NCBI GenBank assembly: GCA_964355545.1
Contig: CAYHEK010000008.1
Span: forward strand, 1 to 31,529
Direction of reading: 5' to 3'
Source of the DNA: JAPLGE01 sp964355545
Lineage (GTDB): Bacteria > Bipolaricaulota > Bipolaricaulia > UBA7950 > UBA9294
Length of the DNA: 31,529 nt
Position numbers and translations under genes: made by a program. Shown piece after piece: positions 22,583 to 29,399 of this stretch (within the stretch, counting starts at the first letter, position 1; each line of letters starts with the position of its first letter). Below the pieces are notes generated by a model, which saw only the letters and a program-made list of their open reading frames with translations, did not search any database and had not been told where the DNA came from.

Positions 22583-22611
22583 ATCATAGGGCGAACTGGC
22601 CGGCAAGACAA
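22583..22611 (-). promoter_or_regulatory. Promoter of the VWA gene
   Basis: On the minus strand TTGTCT (22611-22606), a 17-bp spacer and TATGAT (22588-22583) place initiation near 22576. This leaves a 5' leader of about 50 nt before the ATG at 22523. Confidence 0.7.
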
Positions 22612-22672
22612 GCGTCCCTTTCGCTTGCGTTCTGCGGAAGGAGGAGCAAAGCGCGCGTCTCGTGCGATGCGA

Positions 22673-22701
22673 TTGACAGGTTCTCTCTCCTTGGCTAACA
22701 T
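22673..22701 (+). promoter_or_regulatory. Promoter of tRNA-Leu and probably the fab operon
   Basis: Consensus TTGACA (22673-22678), a 17-bp spacer and TAACAT (22696-22701) direct initiation near 22708, only a few bases before the tRNA. No second promoter is evident in the 30 bp between the tRNA and plsX. Confidence 0.8.
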
Positions 22702-22711
22702 GGGGGCCGTC

Positions 22712-22801
22712 GCCGAGGTGGCGGAATTGGCAGACGCGCATGGTTGAGGGCCATGTGGGCATAACACGCCCGTGCGGGTTCAAGTCCCGCCTTCGGCACC
22801 A
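22712..22801 (+). tRNA. tRNA-Leu (anticodon GAG), CCA encoded
   Basis: A 90-nt tRNA folds with acceptor stem GCCGAGG / CTTCGGC (one G-U pair) and discriminator A. The CCA end is encoded at 22799-22801. The anticodon stem CATGG / CCATG encloses loop TTGAGGG, giving anticodon GAG (leucine, CTC/CTT codons). A long class II variable arm (TGGGCATAACACGCCC) and the T-arm GCGGGTTCAAGTCCCGC confirm tRNA-Leu. Confidence 0.97.
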
Positions 22802-22831
22802 ACCTACTTCCACGCCGGAGCGACCCCAGCG

Positions 22832-23845
22832 ATGCGCATCCTGTTGGACGTGATGGGGGGTGACCTCCCCCCGCGGGAGCTCGTGAAGGGAGGGATCGCG
22901 GCGGGGCGCGCCTACGGCGTCGACATCGTCTTCTGTGGCGCCCCGACCTCAGTCCAGACGGCCCTCGCCGCGCAACGCGAGCGCGACGGAGGACGCTTCT
23001 CCATCCTCCCAGCCGCGCAGGTGATCGGGATGGACGAGCCCCCGGTCCGCGCCGTGCGCGAAAAGCGCGATTCATCCCTCGTGAAGGGACTCCTCTCCCT
23101 GCGCGCGAACGAGGTCGACGCCCTCGTCTCGCCAGGGAACACCGGCGCGGTCGTCGCTGGTTCGATCTTCACCCTTGGTCGGATCGCGCGGATCCCGCGG
23201 CCAGGGATCGCCGTCTCGCTCCCGAGCGTCGCGGGCGAGGATTTCCTGGTGATCGACGTGGGGGCGAACGTCGACTGCGCGCCCGAGCACCTCGCCTCCT
23301 TTGCCCTCATGGGGGCGACGTACGCCCGCGATGTCCTTTCAATCCCCCATCCGCAGGTCGGCCTCCTCAACATCGGGACGGAGAAGGAGAAGGGGAACAA
23401 GCTCGTCTACCGCGCGGTCGAGATCCTGGAGAGGGGGCCCCTCCCCTTCGTGGGGAACGTGGAAGGGCACCACCTCCTCGTCGAGCGGCCGGTCGACGTC
23501 GTCGTCTGTGACGGCTTCGTGGGGAACGTCTTCTTGAAGGCGGCCGAAGGAGGGGTGGCCGCGGTCTCGGCGCTCTTGAAGCGAGAGATCGCGAAGGGGA
23601 TCGCGGCGAAGCTGGGGGCCCTCTTCTTGCGGCCGGCCTTCGCCGCGCTTCGGGAGAGGCTCTCCTACGAGCGCCGCGGCGGGGCGCCCCTCCTCGGGGT
23701 CGACGGGATCGTCGTGATCGCGCACGGGCGTTCCGATGCGGCGGCGATCGCCGGAGCGATCGACGTCGCCCGTCGCGCCGTGGAGGGGGGAGTGAAGGAG
23801 CGCTTGGAGCAGGGGATCGGCGCGTGGGGCGGGAATGGGGACTAG
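22832..23845 (+). CDS. plsX: Phosphate acyltransferase PlsX
   Basis: PlsX converts acyl-ACP to acyl-phosphate for PlsY in phospholipid synthesis. The 337-residue protein begins MRILLDVMGGD, the classic PlsX start. It retains SPGNTGAVVAGS, VIDVGANVDC, LNIGTEKEKGN, VVVCDGFVGNVFLK and the final LLGVDGIVVIAHGRSD. ATG at 22832 is set by homology; only a distant GGAG precedes it. It lies 30 bp after the tRNA and overlaps fabH by 11 bp, starting the plsX-fabH-fabD-fabG-acpP cluster. Confidence 0.96.
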   Translation: MRILLDVMGGDLPPRELVKGGIAAGRAYGVDIVFCGAPTSVQTALAAQRERDGGRFSILPAAQVIGMDEPPVRAVREKRDSSLVKGLLSLRANEVDALVSPGNTGAVVAGSIFTLGRIARIPRPGIAVSLPSVAGEDFLVIDVGANVDCAPEHLASFALMGATYARDVLSIPHPQVGLLNIGTEKEKGNKLVYRAVEILERGPLPFVGNVEGHHLLVERPVDVVVCDGFVGNVFLKAAEGGVAAVSALLKREIAKGIAAKLGALFLRPAFAALRERLSYERRGGAPLLGVDGIVVIAHGRSDAAAIAGAIDVARRAVEGGVKERLEQGIGAWGGNGD

Positions 23846-24812
23846 GATCGCCGCCACGGGGAGCTACCTCCCCGGCCGTTGCGTGACGAACGCCGACCTC
23901 GCCGGGATCGTGGAGACCTCGGACGAGTGGATCGTCAAGCGCACCGGGATCAGGACCCGCTTCCTCCTCGCTCCCGGGGAGGACCCTTCGCGCATGGGGA
24001 TCGAGGCCGGGAAGAGAGCCCTCGCTCAAGCGGACGTCGCGCCGGAGGGGGTCGACCTCCTCCTCGTCGCCACGAACTTCCCAGACATGATCTGCCCCGG
24101 TTCCTCCCCGTTCCTCGCCGCCGGCCTGGGCCTTTTAGCGACTCCGTTCTTCGACCTCACGGCCGGCTGTTCCGGGTTCGTCTTCGGCCTCGCCGTCTCG
24201 GACGGCCTCATCCGCTCCGGCCTCTTCCGTCGCGTCCTCCTCGTGGGGACGGAGGCCCTCTCGCGCGTCACGGACTGGAGCGACCGCAGGACGTGCGTCC
24301 TCTTCGGCGACGGGGCCGGTGCCGTGCTCCTTGAGCCGGCCCCGCCGGGAGAGGGGATCCTCGGGAGTTCTCTGCACGGGGATCCAGACAAGATCTCCCT
24401 CCTTTACCTCCCCGCCGGCGGGACGCGGGCGCCGGCCTCCCGGGAGACGGTGGAGAGAGGCGAGCACTACCTGAAGATGGAGGGGGCGGGGGTCTTCCGC
24501 AGCGCCGTCCCGATGATGGAGCGCTCGACGCGGGAGGCGCTCGCCTCCGCTGGGTTTGCGCTCTCCGACGTCGACTGGCTCATCCCCCACCAGGCGAACC
24601 TGCGGATCATCGAGTCCCTGACGCGGCGCCTAAAGCTCGACCCGGAGCGGGTGATCGTGAACCTCGACCGCGTGGCGAACACCTCGACTGCGTCGATCCC
24701 GATCGCCCTCGACGAGGCCCTCCGCTCGGGCCGGATCGTCCCCGGCGACCTCGTCGTCCTCACCGCCTTCGGAGCCGGAGCGACCTACGGGGCCGTGGTC
24801 GTGCGGATGTAG
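23835..24812 (+). CDS. fabH: 3-oxoacyl-ACP synthase III FabH
   Basis: FabH condenses acetyl-CoA (or a branched acyl-CoA) with malonyl-ACP to start fatty acid synthesis. The 325-residue protein has the catalytic triad Cys (TAGCSGF), His (IPHQANLR) and Asn (NTSTASIP), plus the opening SYLPGRCVTN and SDEWIVKRTGI motifs. Length is normal. The start at 23835 overlaps plsX, with GGGGCGGGA immediately upstream. Whether it prefers straight or branched primers cannot be read with confidence. Confidence 0.96.
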   Translation: MGTRIAATGSYLPGRCVTNADLAGIVETSDEWIVKRTGIRTRFLLAPGEDPSRMGIEAGKRALAQADVAPEGVDLLLVATNFPDMICPGSSPFLAAGLGLLATPFFDLTAGCSGFVFGLAVSDGLIRSGLFRRVLLVGTEALSRVTDWSDRRTCVLFGDGAGAVLLEPAPPGEGILGSSLHGDPDKISLLYLPAGGTRAPASRETVERGEHYLKMEGAGVFRSAVPMMERSTREALASAGFALSDVDWLIPHQANLRIIESLTRRLKLDPERVIVNLDRVANTSTASIPIALDEALRSGRIVPGDLVVLTAFGAGATYGAVVVRM

Positions 24813-24814
24813 CG

Positions 24815-25717
24815 ATGGGCGCGCCGAGGGGAAAGAAGAGCGGGAGGCTGGCCTTCCTCTTCCCCGGCCAGGGCAGGATCCCCCAGGGGCCACCCGTCCC
24901 CTCGGAGGTCGGGGAGCGCCTCCTCGCCCTCGCCGAGGAGGCGGGGCTCCCCCTGCGGGAGTGGCTCGCGGAGAGGCGGACGGACCTCCTCGAGGAGACG
25001 CGCGTTGCTCAGCCGGCGATCTTGATCGATAGCCTCGCCAAGGAGGAGGCCCTGCGGAGGAGCGGGATCGATCCCTTCCTCGTCGCCGGGCATAGCCTCG
25101 GCGAGTACTCGGCCGCGGTGAGCGCCGGCCTTCTTGCGGCTGAGGAGGCCTTCGCTTTCGTCCTCGAGCGGGGAAGGCGGATGGCGGAGGTCTCGGGCGG
25201 GATGGCGGCGATCGTCAAGCTCCCTCTTGACGTCGTCCGCACGATCTGCGCAGAGGTCGTGCCGCCCCTTGCGATCGCGAACGTGAACGGCCCCGAACAG
25301 GTCGTGATCTCAGGAGAGCGTGAGGCGCTCGCGCAGGCTGCGGCGCGGGTGGAGAAGGCGGGAGGACGGGCGATCCCCTTGCGCGTCTCCGGGCCGTTTC
25401 ACTCCCCGCTCATGGCGCGGGCCCAGGCGGCCCTCGCCCCGCGGATCGCGAAGCTCTCCCTGCGGCCGCCCGGCGTTCCCCTCGTCTCGAGCGCAAGCGG
25501 ACGGGTCGAGACCGATCCGGAAGAGTGGCGGAGGCTCCTCTTGACACAGATCACCGCTTGCGTACGCTGGGTGGACGTGGTGGAGACCCTCGCTCGGGAG
25601 GGTGTCACGCGGGCGATCGAGGTTGGGCCGGGGGACGTCCTCGCCGGCCTTTCGCGGCGGATCGCGCCCAAGATCGAGTTCTTGAGTCTCGAGGAGGCGC
25701 TCGATGGGGGAGTTTGA
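24815..25717 (+). CDS. fabD: Malonyl-CoA:ACP transacylase FabD
   Basis: FabD transfers malonyl from CoA to ACP. The 300-residue protein has the FLFPGQG opening, the nucleophile serine in GHSLGEYSA, and the catalytic His in GPFHSPLM. ANVNGPEQVVISG and the late IEVGPGDVL are also kept. A short basic leader (MGAPRGKKSGR) precedes the fold. Its start is 3 bp after the fabH stop and it overlaps fabG by 14 bp, consistent with translational coupling. Confidence 0.95.
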   Translation: MGAPRGKKSGRLAFLFPGQGRIPQGPPVPSEVGERLLALAEEAGLPLREWLAERRTDLLEETRVAQPAILIDSLAKEEALRRSGIDPFLVAGHSLGEYSAAVSAGLLAAEEAFAFVLERGRRMAEVSGGMAAIVKLPLDVVRTICAEVVPPLAIANVNGPEQVVISGEREALAQAAARVEKAGGRAIPLRVSGPFHSPLMARAQAALAPRIAKLSLRPPGVPLVSSASGRVETDPEEWRRLLLTQITACVRWVDVVETLAREGVTRAIEVGPGDVLAGLSRRIAPKIEFLSLEEALDGGV

Positions 25718-26435
25718 GGGGAAGGTTGCGGTCGTCACGGGCGGGACGAGGGGGATCGGGCGCGCCATCGCCGGTCTCTTGCACCGCGCGGGGTGCTCGG
25801 TTAGAGTCCTCGCCCGCGACGAGAAGCGAGGTTTCGCCCTCGAGCGAGACCTTGCGGGCGCGCGCTTCCTCCGCGCGGACGTCTCCGTCCTCGCCGAGGT
25901 TGAGGAGGCGATCGGGTCGATCTACGCCGCGGACGGCCGGCTCGACTACCTCGTCAACAACGCGGGGATCACGCGTGACCGACTGATTCTCCGCATGAGA
26001 GAGGAGGAGTGGGACGAGGTCCTGAACGTGAACCTAACGGGGGTCTATCACTGCATCAGGGCCGCCCTCCGCTACATGCTGAAGGGAAAAGGAGGGGCGA
26101 TCGTGAGCGTGGGCTCGGTCGTCGGGGAGACGGGGAACGCGGGCCAGGCGAACTACGCCGCCTCGAAGGCCGGCCTCGTCGGCCTCTCCCGCAGCGTAGC
26201 CAGAGAGGTCGCCGGCCGAGGGATCCGGGTGAACGTCGTCTCCCCCGGCCTCATCTTGACCGAGATGACGGCCGGCCTCGACCCCGCGGTCCGCTCCTCC
26301 TACCTCGCCCGCGTCCCCCTGGGGAGGGAAGGAACCCCGGAGGAGGTCGCCGCGGTCGTCGAGTTCTTGCTTTCGGAACGGGCCTCCTATATAACTGGGC
26401 AGGTCATTGGAGTCAACGGAGGGCTTTACCCCTGA
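25704..26435 (+). CDS. fabG: 3-oxoacyl-ACP reductase FabG
   Basis: FabG reduces 3-ketoacyl-ACP with NADPH. The 243-residue SDR has TGGTRGIG, NNAGITRD, the catalytic serine in VSVGSVVG and an intact Tyr-Lys pair in NYAASKAG. The ending ITGQVIGVNGG is typical of FabG. It contrasts with the SDR at 3202, which has lost the lysine. It sits within the fab cluster between fabD and acpP. Confidence 0.95.
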   Translation: MGEFEGKVAVVTGGTRGIGRAIAGLLHRAGCSVRVLARDEKRGFALERDLAGARFLRADVSVLAEVEEAIGSIYAADGRLDYLVNNAGITRDRLILRMREEEWDEVLNVNLTGVYHCIRAALRYMLKGKGGAIVSVGSVVGETGNAGQANYAASKAGLVGLSRSVAREVAGRGIRVNVVSPGLILTEMTAGLDPAVRSSYLARVPLGREGTPEEVAAVVEFLLSERASYITGQVIGVNGGLYP

Positions 26436-26466
26436 ACGGAGATCTGGAAGGGAGGTGTAGCTATCG

Positions 26467-26715
26467 ATGAGCGATATTCCGGAGAGGGTGCGAGCGATCA
26501 TCGCCGACCAATTGATGGTCGACCCGGAGGAGGTCCTAGATGAGTCCTCGTTCGTCGAGGACCTGGGGGCCGACTCGCTGGACACGGTCGAGCTAATCAT
26601 GGAGTTCGAGGACGAGTTCGGGGTCGAGATCTCCGACGCGGACGCGGAGAAGATCTCGACCGTGGGCGAGGCGATCGCGTATCTTGAGAAGCTCCTGGAG
26701 GAGAAGGGAGCCTAG
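26467..26715 (+). CDS. acpP: Acyl carrier protein
   Basis: The 82-residue acidic protein has the phosphopantetheine attachment serine in [12 protein letters not shown] and the conserved [19 protein letters not shown] helix region. It carries acyl chains as thioesters for the enzymes encoded upstream. A GGGAGG site lies 11 nt before ATG 26467. A strong terminator follows at 26739, so the operon ends here without fabF or an enoyl reductase, which often follow acpP elsewhere. Confidence 0.97.
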   Translation: MSDIPERVRAIIADQLMVDPEEVLDESSFVEDLGADSLDTVELIMEFEDEFGVEISDADAEKISTVGEAIAYLEKLLEEKGA

Positions 26716-26738
26716 GCGTCCTCGGGGCGGGGAGGGAG

Positions 26739-26769
26739 AAGGGCGGATTCGTCGCCCTTTTTCTTTCTT
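26739..26769 (+). terminator. Intrinsic terminator of the fab operon
   Basis: A 7-bp stem AAGGGCG (26739-26745) / CGCCCTT (26753-26759) with a 7-nt loop is followed by a pyrimidine tract rich in T (TTTTTCTTTCTT). It lies 24 bp after the acpP stop. Confidence 0.85.
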
Positions 26770-26809
26770 CTGGCCTTTTCCTCTATCATCTGGAGTTGAG
26801 GTGATCCCG

Positions 26810-27295
26810 ATGGCAGAAGGTGAGAAGCGCGGAGCCATCGGCCGCGCGAAGAGGGACCCCTACTCCGAGGAGGCCAAGTACCCCGAGCCGACCGTCTGTC
26901 CGCGCTGTGGCCTCGTCTACCGCGCCGGGAGGTGGCAGGCTGCGCGCGAGGCCCCTCCCGATCGGGCGAAGGAGAGCCACTGCCCGGCCTGCCGCCGCGC
27001 GATCGACCGCTACCCGGCCGGCCTCGTGAACCTCGAGGGAAGCTACTTCGAAGGGAAGCGCGACGAGATCCTGAACATCGTGCGCAATCAAGAGGCCGCC
27101 GTCTGTGCGACCCGTCCCTTGCAGCGGATCCTGTGGATCGAGGAGAAGAAAGGCGCAGTCGAGATTGCGACGACGAACTCTCATCTTGCGCTGCGGATCG
27201 GGAAGGCTGTCCACAGCGCCTGCAAGGGAGACCTCGTCGTGAAGCGGGCGGGGGAGGACCCCCTCGTCCGCGTCTTTTGGACGAGGGAGAACTAG
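26810..27295 (+). CDS. BCAM0308-family zinc-ribbon-like protein
   Basis: The 161-residue protein matches the BCAM0308 family. The family pattern is EPTVCPRCGLVYRAGRW, then HCPACRRAIDRYPAG, LEGSYF, EILNIVRN and a C-terminal domain with LQRILWIEE and THLAxRIGKA-like NSHLALRIGKA. The two CxxC pairs should bind one zinc. Function is not established. The C-terminal part resembles nucleic-acid or ribosome-associated domains, but that is impression only. ATG 26810 has GAGGTGA upstream. A TATCAT element at 26784-26789 could be a -10 box without a good -35. The next gene starts directly after its stop. Confidence 0.85.
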   Translation: MAEGEKRGAIGRAKRDPYSEEAKYPEPTVCPRCGLVYRAGRWQAAREAPPDRAKESHCPACRRAIDRYPAGLVNLEGSYFEGKRDEILNIVRNQEAAVCATRPLQRILWIEEKKGAVEIATTNSHLALRIGKAVHSACKGDLVVKRAGEDPLVRVFWTREN

Positions 27296-27901
27296 GTGAA
27301 GGAGGTCCGCTCCCAGACGGTCGGCGCCTTCCTCGAGGAGGTCTCTTCCGCGAGTCCCACCCCGGGCGGAGGGAGCGTCGCCGCCCTCGCCGGAGCCCTC
27401 GCCTGCGGGCTTGGTCTCATGGTCTGCGCCATCGGCTCGAAGAAGGAAGGGACGGCCGCCCTCGCCGAGCTCGACGGCCGCCTGCGTCCCCTGCGGGAGA
27501 GGTTCCTCGACCTTGTGGTAGAGGACGCCGCTGCCTTCGATTCCGTGATGCGGGCCTTGCGCCTTCCCAAGGAGGACGTAGCGCGACCGGAGGCGATCGA
27601 GTCCGCCCTCAAGGGCGCAGCGGAGGTCCCTCTCGAGACAGCCGGCCGGAGCGTTGAGCTCCTCGACCGCCTTGTTGCACTAGCTCCCCTCGGCACGCGC
27701 CAGAGCACAAGCGACGTGGGCGTGGCGGCGATCCTGGGGAAGGCCACCCTCGACGCCGCCCTGTTGAATGTGGACATCAATCTTGCCTACCTGAAGGACG
27801 GGCGCTCGTCCGCGGAGTATACCGCCCGGCGTGCCGACCTCGCGGAGAAGGGCGTGAGGCTGGCGGAAGAGGTCCTTGCTGTCGTGCGGGCCCGCATCTA
27901 G
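27296..27901 (+). CDS. Cyclodeaminase/cyclohydrolase family protein (FchA-like)
   Basis: The 201-residue helical protein belongs to the formiminotetrahydrofolate cyclodeaminase / methenyl-THF cyclohydrolase family. SPTPGGGSVAALAGALACGL near residues 20-40, DAAAFDSVMRA, VPLETA and the DVGVAAILGKATLDAALLNVDINL segment are characteristic. The enzyme acts on one-carbon tetrahydrofolate intermediates in the cytoplasm. In acetogens FchA-type enzymes serve the methyl branch of the Wood-Ljungdahl pathway, but sequence alone does not separate the activities. GTG at 27296 abuts the BCAM0308 stop and has GGGAG upstream. Confidence 0.9.
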   Translation: MKEVRSQTVGAFLEEVSSASPTPGGGSVAALAGALACGLGLMVCAIGSKKEGTAALAELDGRLRPLRERFLDLVVEDAAAFDSVMRALRLPKEDVARPEAIESALKGAAEVPLETAGRSVELLDRLVALAPLGTRQSTSDVGVAAILGKATLDAALLNVDINLAYLKDGRSSAEYTARRADLAEKGVRLAEEVLAVVRARI

Positions 27902-27944
27902 CGATGCCGCCCTTCGGGGTCCCCGCGACGGAGCGCGGCGAGGG

Positions 27945-28853
27945 ATGAACCCCATCGGGGTCGGTCGTCTCGAACGCTACCGGGGGATCGTCCCAGACTG
28001 GGACGCGTTCCTTGAAGCCTCCCGGCGGCCTCTACCGACCGTGATCCGCACGAACACCCTGCGCATCGCGCCAGATGAGCTTCGTCGCCGCCTCGAAGGG
28101 AAGGGGTTCTCCTTGCTCGAGGTCCCCTGGGCGCGCGGGTTCTTCCGGGTCGCTCGGGAAGGGATCGCAAGGACGCTCGAGCACTGGCTCGGCCTCTTCT
28201 ACGTGCAGGAGCTCGTGCAGGCCCTCCCGGTGATCGCCCTCGACCCGCGGCCCGGAGAGGCGGTCCTCGACCTGTGCGCCGCTCCGGGAGGGAAGTCGAC
28301 CCAGGCGAGCGCCCAAATGGGGAACCGAGGCCTCCTCGTCGCAAACGAGCCGAGCGGCCGGCGTCAGCAGGCCCTCCTTGCGAACCTGAACCGCACGGGG
28401 ATCCTGAACGCGGCCGTCACCGCCTACCGCGGGGAGTCGTTCCCTCTTTCGATGCGTTTCGACCGCGTCCTCGTCGATGCGCCCTGCTCGGCGGAGGGGA
28501 CCCTCCGCCGGGCGGGAAGTCCGCGCGAGGGGGCCTTCCCGGCGGTGATCGAGCGGATGGCCGCCCTCCAGCGGCGCCTCGTCCTGCGCGGGTACGACCT
28601 CCTGCGGTCGGGAGGGACCCTCGTCTACTCGACGTGCACCTTCGCGCCCGAGGAGAACGAGGGGGTCGTCTCGACCCTCCTTGGGAAAAGGGACGCGGAG
28701 CTTGAACGAGTTGAGCTTCCCTTCCCCGCCTCCCCGGGGGTCACGGAGTGGGGAAAGGTTGCCTTCCCGGCCGAGGTGACCCGGTGCATCCGCGTCTACC
28801 CCCACGAGCTCGATAGCGGAGGAGGGTTCCTTGCCCGCCTGCGCAAGCCTTAG
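27945..28853 (+). CDS. RsmB/RsmF (NOL1/NOP2/Sun)-family RNA m5C methyltransferase
   Basis: The 302-residue enzyme carries the SAM loop LDLCAAPGGKS, the Pro-Cys motif VDAPCSAEGT and the second catalytic cysteine YSTCTFAPEENE. These are the two cysteines needed for RNA cytosine-5 methylation. An N-terminal domain (1-95) with PTVIRTNTLR precedes the Rossmann fold. It ends at the RLRKP segment with no C-terminal RNA-binding domain. That part is encoded by the overlapping next gene. ATG 27945 is set by homology after a GCGAGGG site. rRNA or tRNA target position is unknown. Confidence 0.92.
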   Translation: MNPIGVGRLERYRGIVPDWDAFLEASRRPLPTVIRTNTLRIAPDELRRRLEGKGFSLLEVPWARGFFRVAREGIARTLEHWLGLFYVQELVQALPVIALDPRPGEAVLDLCAAPGGKSTQASAQMGNRGLLVANEPSGRRQQALLANLNRTGILNAAVTAYRGESFPLSMRFDRVLVDAPCSAEGTLRRAGSPREGAFPAVIERMAALQRRLVLRGYDLLRSGGTLVYSTCTFAPEENEGVVSTLLGKRDAELERVELPFPASPGVTEWGKVAFPAEVTRCIRVYPHELDSGGGFLARLRKP

Positions 28854-29292
28854 GGACGAGGTGGTCGCCTGCCTTGGGAGGCGCTTCGGCGTCCCGCCCG
28901 CCGTCCTAGACGGGCTTCTCTTCCAGGAGGAGAAGGGGGAGGTGTGGGCCGCGACCACGTCCCTTCCCGCGGGTCTCTCGTCGGTCCGGCCGTCCGGCCT
29001 GCGCGCCTTCCGCCGGACGGGGTCTTTTCTCAAGCCGACGAGCGCCTTCCTTGCGCTTCTGGGTGACTCCATCACGACCTCCCGGGTCGAACTCGCGGAG
29101 ATGGGCGAGTTGCGCCAACTCCTCTTGGGAAAAGCTCTTCCCTCACCCGCGAGCCCGGGCTTCGTCGCGATCTCGTTCTGCGGCGACGTCCTCGGCTGCG
29201 GCGTTGTGCAGAAAGGAGCGGTGCGGGCGCTCATTCCGACCGGGCGGAGGAAGGAACTCCTCGACGCCCTCGCCTCCGTAAGGGAGGCGTAG
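28831..29292 (+). CDS. RsmF-type C-terminal RNA-binding domain as a separate protein
   Basis: The 153-residue product resembles the C-terminal PUA-like part of RsmF-type methyltransferases. RRTGSFLKPTSAFLAL corresponds to their GRFEPSHALAL region, and GDVLGCGVVQKGAVRALIP to their G-x-PLGWGK...YP segment. It starts with TTG at 28831, 5 nt after GGAGG, inside the last codons of the methyltransferase gene in another frame (23-bp overlap). GTG 28861 is an alternative. The split implies either two cooperating polypeptides or a frameshift between them. Confidence 0.75.
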   Translation: MPACASLRDEVVACLGRRFGVPPAVLDGLLFQEEKGEVWAATTSLPAGLSSVRPSGLRAFRRTGSFLKPTSAFLALLGDSITTSRVELAEMGELRQLLLGKALPSPASPGFVAISFCGDVLGCGVVQKGAVRALIPTGRRKELLDALASVREA

Positions 29293-29326
29293 ACCGGCCC
29301 TCGCCCGCGCGAAAATCGCGGCCCGA

Positions 29327-29344
29327 CGGTGATCTGCATCACCG
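29327..29344. promoter_or_regulatory. Inverted repeat upstream of the VWA-RTX gene
   Basis: CGGTGAT (29327-29333) and ATCACCG (29338-29344) form a perfect 7-4-7 inverted repeat. It overlaps the expected -35 position of the promoter at 29362. No T-run follows, so an operator is more likely than a terminator. Confidence 0.5.
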
Positions 29345-29361
29345 AAAATCCTCACCCATTC

Positions 29362-29370
29362 TGCTAAGAT
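29362..29370 (+). promoter_or_regulatory. Extended -10 promoter element
   Basis: TGCTAAGAT combines a TGn extension with the -10 hexamer TAAGAT (29365-29370). There is no recognisable -35, as expected for extended -10 promoters. Initiation near 29377 gives a short leader containing GGAGG before ATG 29401. Confidence 0.5.
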
Positions 29371-29399
29371 GGGCCTCGGGGGTAACTAAGGAGGTAAGA

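Noticed and set aside
22772..22831. Upstream extension of PlsX into the tRNA
   Set aside because: The frame enters the tRNA T-arm; PlsX homologues start at MRILLDVMGGD.
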